Translations under genes and position numbers: made by a program | Part shown: positions 59,856-64,000 of the stretch, one piece after another | Layout of the letters: each line of letters starts with the position of its first letter | How positions within the stretch are numbered: the first letter of the stretch is position 1 | Assembly: GCA_036873755.1 (NCBI GenBank) | Contig: JAVTVY010018668.1 | Span: 19,007-83,006 of the forward strand | Direction of reading: 5' to 3' | Source of the DNA: Hanleya hanleyi | Lineage: Eukaryota; Mollusca; Polyplacophora; Lepidopleurida; Hanleyidae | DNA: 64,000 nucleotides | The notes under the pieces: generated by a model | Databases searched by the model: none | Seen by the model: only the letters and a program-made list of their open reading frames with translations | What the model was told of the DNA's origin: nothing

Positions 59856-61439
59856 TCATTATACATATTTCATCCTTCACAGGCTCCAGGCCATAAATGG
59901 GTGACCAAAGGAAATTTTGAACTTACAGGATACTTTTTCTGCAAACTCAAGCAATTTTGAACGATCCTTGGTTATTTTAGACATAATTTCATGAAAATGC
60001 CCAGATGAGTGAGATTTTGATATAGCTGCGTGAGAATGCCAAATAGTTTCACGTCGAATGAGTGAGAATTGACAGGTCCGTTATTATCTATATAAGTTGG
60101 CCAAGAAACCGTAAGATACAGAAATAAATCAAACAAATGAAAAAATTAGCACCAAATCCAGGTCATCAAAATCACTGACAATCAAGTTGGATTCTTTAAA
60201 ATGAACAAGTCGTTCACATGTACAATCTAAGCCATGGTTTAATAATTGGGACTGTTCATATGAATACCATGAGGGTATAACTATTACATGTTGTTTATTG
60301 CGCAATTATTCCAATACAAGAACAGAAGCATCAGGTCTGGAATGGCAGCTGCCAATCCATCAACTTCAGAGTGTCCTACTCTGAATATCATCCTAGGACA
60401 GAATATCTGGATTTAGATATTGTCTGAGGCTCTGAAATTGTGAACTATTTAGTCTATCCTATTAAGACACTCACCCATGCAAGCCCGCCTTCAAGTCGGA
60501 TTAAATGTAAACAACTTCCATGAGACACATTTCACTGTACAGATCTTGTTGAATGACAGCTTGTGAATTTTGAGTTGACGAAATTTGATTGGTCACATGC
60601 ATCCTCGCACCAGTATACCAAATGCTCTCTTGTACGTTTCATTCATCTTCGGATGTCAGGATTGACTCGACTCGAACTGCCATATATGCCATCATAGGCC
60701 TATGATGGTTTTGATATTCAGGTTGAGTGTCCTAGTCCATAAATCAAAACACTTTATTGCCATGAAAATATCAGCACCAACTTTAACGAAATTAGAGCAT
60801 AAATGAACAAAATTAAGCTAGGTTTTCAATGATGACAGTAAGGCAGTAATTCTATTCTTGCCATCAAATCCATATGACTGACAAGTATCACTGTATCGTA
60901 TTAGTACAATGTATCTCAGTCACTCTGCAATCCACATTTTCTACCTTAATTTTTGGACAAAGGATTCTCACCGACAGACTGACGGGTACACTGACACGGT
61001 CTCTCCACTTAAATTTGTGGATTGTAGTATCCCTCCCTTCAGTATGGAATATTTTTAATCAATGATAAATTGCCAAAATTATCATCAATGTAAGAATATT
61101 AGTCCCTTCTTGAAATAGATAATTTGATGTATACATGTATTTCCATATTTACAGCAGTTATCAATGGTTAAAAACCCTAGGCTGTAGATATAGGCAGGAG
61201 AGGAATATTAGGAACCACACTGGGAGTCATGTGTCAATGCACCTATCGAGATGCTGTTGCAGATCCATTGTCTAGAAACTGAAGTGAAAAAGGCGGCTTA
61301 CTGTGATAAACCTGCATCAGTTGGGTTGTAATTGGATCTTGCATGTCATATGGCATTTCCTATATAGCCTCAGGTTATTAAAGTGACTGACAATATTGGG
61401 TCTACTATCAGAAACTTTCCACTTTATTTTGTCATATGT
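59856..61439. other. No gene recognised
   Basis: No coding frame, RNA gene or repeat could be supported on either strand. Confidence 0.4.
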
Positions 61440-61755
61440 GTTACCACTGAACCAGTTTTGATAGTCTTTTGTGATGTTTCTTTGATGTGTCGGAGCCCCG
61501 TCGAGCTTCCGGGGATTGATCTGGGATGTCGTCGTGCACACCGCAGGTCATGGTAAGAATAGGCCTCAGCTCCTCGGGCAGCTTGTCGTAAGAGGCGACT
61601 AACTGAGGCACCCGTGGGGTTCCTGAGTGTGAAAAGGAATAGGACCCCACTCGTGTGGTTCCCGGGTGTGAAAAGGAATAGGACCCAACGTCGTGATATG
61701 ACTGAAATATAGTTGAAAGCGACATTAGATCATATTCACTCACTCACTCACCCTT
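61440..61755. mobile_element. SINE-like repeat with (CACT)n tail, mollusc type
   Basis: Contains GTCGTAAGAGGCGACTAACT, a duplicated GTGAAAAGGAATAGGACCC, then CGTGATATGACTGAAATATA, GAAAGCGACATTAGA and ATTCACTCACTCACTCAC. These blocks are characteristic of abundant SINE families in gastropod and bivalve genomes (from general knowledge). The 100-residue minus frame here is not a gene. Confidence 0.7.
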
Positions 61756-61800
61756 GATGTGTCGGAATGATAATATACCTGTACTATTGAAGAATGCTTT

Positions 61801-62058
61801 CCAGAGATCCACACTACGGTGGCCTTATGGTTAGGGTGTTGGCCTTGTAAGCGGTAGGTACTGGGTTCAATCCCAGGCCGGGTCGTATCAAAGACTTGAA
61901 AAATGGAACTTGTTGCTTCCCCAGGCCACTTACGCTCAGCATTAAGAGGATAGAACAAGGACTGGTTCGCTCGGTGTTCGTATAATGTGACTGAGTAGGG
62001 TGTCATATCTGCCTAAGACATGATATTTCGGTCGGACAGCACTATAAAATGGCAGCAT
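61801..62058 (+). mobile_element. tRNA-derived SINE
   Basis: A tRNA-like head at about 61808-61885 has an A box (TGGTTAGGGTG) and a B box (GGTTCAATCCC), with CTTGTAAGC in the anticodon position. A conserved body follows, with AAATGGAACTTGTTGC, CGCTCAGCATTAAGAGGAT and AATGTGACTGAGTAGGGTG, ending ACTATAAAATGGCAGC. The head lacks a clean acceptor stem and runs into the body, so it is a SINE, not a tRNA gene. Confidence 0.8.
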
Positions 62059-62061
62059 TAG

Positions 62062-62431
62062 ACAGGTTAGGGGAATCCCGCTCTCTAAAATGGAGGTAAA
62101 AAGGGCCATTTTCGCTCAATAAATCAGTTCACATAATGAATTCAGCAAAATTCTCTTGAGGCGCATACAGACATATCTATCCGCATTAAATGGTAGTAAA
62201 AAAGTAAATTGTCATCTATCAAATTTACATAATAATAGGCCAAACATCCTTCGCGCTGTTTAAACAACATTGACTGGTTCTTCACATGGCAAATTAATTT
62301 TATGACATGGAACAATAGATAAATCAATGCGCCTGAAATTTTGATGCATTGGTTAAGAAGGAATCAGAAGTTATTGAGCAAAAACGATCTTTTTTGCCTC
62401 CGTTTTAGAGAGTGGGATCGCCTTTACCTGT
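62062..62431. mobile_element. 370-bp inverted-repeat element flanked by TAG
   Basis: The left end ACAGGTTAGGGGAATCCC...CTCTCTAAAATGGAGG and right end CCTCCGTTTTAGAGAG..GGATCGCCTTTACCTGT are inverted over about 60 bp. TAG stands on both sides (62059-62061, 62432-62434). It abuts the SINE end. A 3-bp target suggests a PIF/Harbinger-type MITE. Confidence 0.85.
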
Positions 62432-63111
62432 TAGATCTGCTCAGTTGTAAACAAGTAGGTGAATATATACACAGTAAACATGAATTGCTTCTGTTCCACA
62501 ACCATATGCATGTGTGAGCCAAGTTTGGGGTTCCCAGGTATAATCATTCTTGAGATATTGTGTTGAGAACAAAAGACAGACATATGTACGTGATGACACT
62601 GTCCCAAAGGGGTCATTCAAGCATTACGTTCGCAAAAAATTTGATTTTTTTACCCCCTCCCATATGCAAAATTTAACCCAGCATACATAGAAAAAAATAA
62701 AATCCGATTATTACACCCCCCCCCCCACTCGCTGCGTATGTAATACTTGAATGCACCCAAAGCCAAAATTTAGGCCATGCACAATAATATTTTTCTTTCC
62801 ATTAACCCTACCTACACATATATTTTGCAATCAATAAAGAAGTTTGGGTAGGCATTTTTTTTTATGTCTGTTTTTCAGCAGTACCCCATGAAATCCTATA
62901 CAAAAGGTAAAAAATTGACAAAGAAAAAGTAATGAAAGAAAAGAAAAAAAAAAACACCTGCCAACCTACCCAATTTTTCTAAAGTTGGTTACTGGAAACA
63001 CAAATATTATTGTGGATGGCCTTAGCAGTAACCCTTGACCAGATGCATATGTGTTGTAACTTTGGAGATCCTCGGGCTTGGAATAGACATTCTTGAGATA
63101 TTGATAGATGA
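62432..63111. other. No gene recognised
   Basis: Contains a poly-C run at 62717-62727 and poly-A at 62940-62955. A segment with GGCATGCATATG-like text near 62505 and 63040 is weakly repeated in opposite orientation. Confidence 0.4.
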
Positions 63112-64000
63112 CAATTACAAGTGTCTAGTCCGTCATTCATATTCAGCCGTCGTCCATTAAAGAATATCCGCATCCGTAATCCAAAGACCTAATTCATATT
63201 CCTACGAAGTAGGCTACAGATCGCAAATTGTCCGGTAATGAGTGAGTGAGTCAGTCAGGCAGTCCATCCGAATCCTTTCGTCGGCAAAACAAGGAGAATC
63301 GTTGACATTAGAACCGTGATTTTTGGCATGAACGAGCATTAGGGCATTGTTACCAGCAAGTTCTGATCTGAAATAATTCTGATTAAAATTAGATTTATAA
63401 TTAACACTTCAGTATATTGTTATAGATCATACGGAGAAAAGTCCAATCATTTAAGCGAGGGAAACATGACACCATGGAATTTGGGAACAGCCCTGGCATG
63501 CCTGGTGCTCTCTCGCTGTTGGATTCAACCGCAGATCTGAGGACAGCGACCTCAATATAGCTGAGCGAACTATTTATAGACGTTTAACTCCGAGTCTATT
63601 CAACTGCCTGATGTACCAGGGCCGGATCACTAAATGACCAGAACATTCACCAATATACTTTCATTTTTTGTGGCACGAATAAATACCCAGAATATAATCT
63701 TGCTCAATCTCACAAAAGGCATGTTATAAAGAGAACCTGTGGCTGTTATGGAAGGTTGTACATGTACCATATTATGATGAAACGTACCGTAGGGGAGGGT
63801 CACATCATATCTCAATGAAAATACGATCGAGTCATAATGCCTACTCTACTTCGTAGGTCCTGTGACGTTAGTCACACTGCTCATGTAATAGATTTAGCAC
63901 CAAATTAAAAGAATACATCATAGTATACATAACACTAGGCTACTTTCCTGTAAGAGAGAAGCAGTCAACAGTTTTCAATGATGCCAGCAAGACATCATGA
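63112..64000. repeat. Dispersed repeat (copy D), split by a 0.68-kb insertion
   Basis: 63112-63200 matches the first part of the repeat at 39905, and 63885-64000 matches its second part (TTAGCACCAAATT, ATCATAGTATACAT, TTTCCTGTAAGAGAGAAGC). The intervening DNA begins CCTACGAAGTAGGC at 63201 and has GCCTACTCTACTTCGTAGG near 63857, so it looks like an inserted inverted-repeat element. The copy probably runs on past the window end. Confidence 0.65.

Noticed and set aside
61801..61885. Functional tRNA gene
   Set aside because: A and B boxes are present but there is no paired acceptor stem, and the sequence continues into a SINE body.

Overview
The window is metazoan, very probably molluscan, nuclear DNA. 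It holds a split multi-exon gene with canonical GT-AG junctions, many TA, TAG, TTA or TTAT-flanked repeats, (CACT)n-tailed SINE-like copies with the segment GTCGTAAGAGGCGACTAA, and frequent ACATGTA motifs. The host assignment is inference; class or species cannot be read from the sequence.

Layout. 1-8.9 kb is layered mobile DNA: the N-terminal half of a decayed Helitron protein (minus strand, leaving the window at base 1) split by a 3.5-kb pair of elements with GC-rich terminal satellites, a solitary RecQ-like helicase exon, and a broken LINE reverse transcriptase. 8.9-21.6 kb is a decayed Polinton/Maverick with recognisable terminal inverted repeats. All its genes read on the minus strand: two copies of an unknown gene, a small Arg-rich protein, integrase, a membrane protein, packaging ATPase, a small pX-like protein, a coiled-coil protein, penton, a pVI-like protein, major capsid and adenain-like protease. 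No PolB was found. A 3.6-kb DNA transposon sits inside its capsid gene. 21.6-34 kb is repeat-rich and apparently gene-poor, with several diverged local duplications and foldback elements.

34.25-51.94 kb holds a complete plus-strand polypeptide N-acetylgalactosaminyltransferase gene (12 coding exons, 630 codons, phases consistent throughout). Its introns carry a 40-bp minisatellite, foldback elements, a Gypsy RT relic and a 1.37-kb transposon built on a CGATATCG satellite. 55.70-57.98 kb holds the last three exons of a second gene of the same family on the minus strand, tail to tail with the first and cut at the same three phase-0 exon boundaries; its 5' part is probably beyond the window. 58-64 kb is SINEs, small inverted-repeat elements and unrecognised sequence.

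The two glycosyltransferase genes belong to the secretory pathway (mucin-type O-glycan initiation in the Golgi). Every other recognisable coding segment belongs to a mobile element. Many listed open frames lack an ATG and are chance reading frames, especially in the GC-rich satellite at 0.7-4.2 kb.
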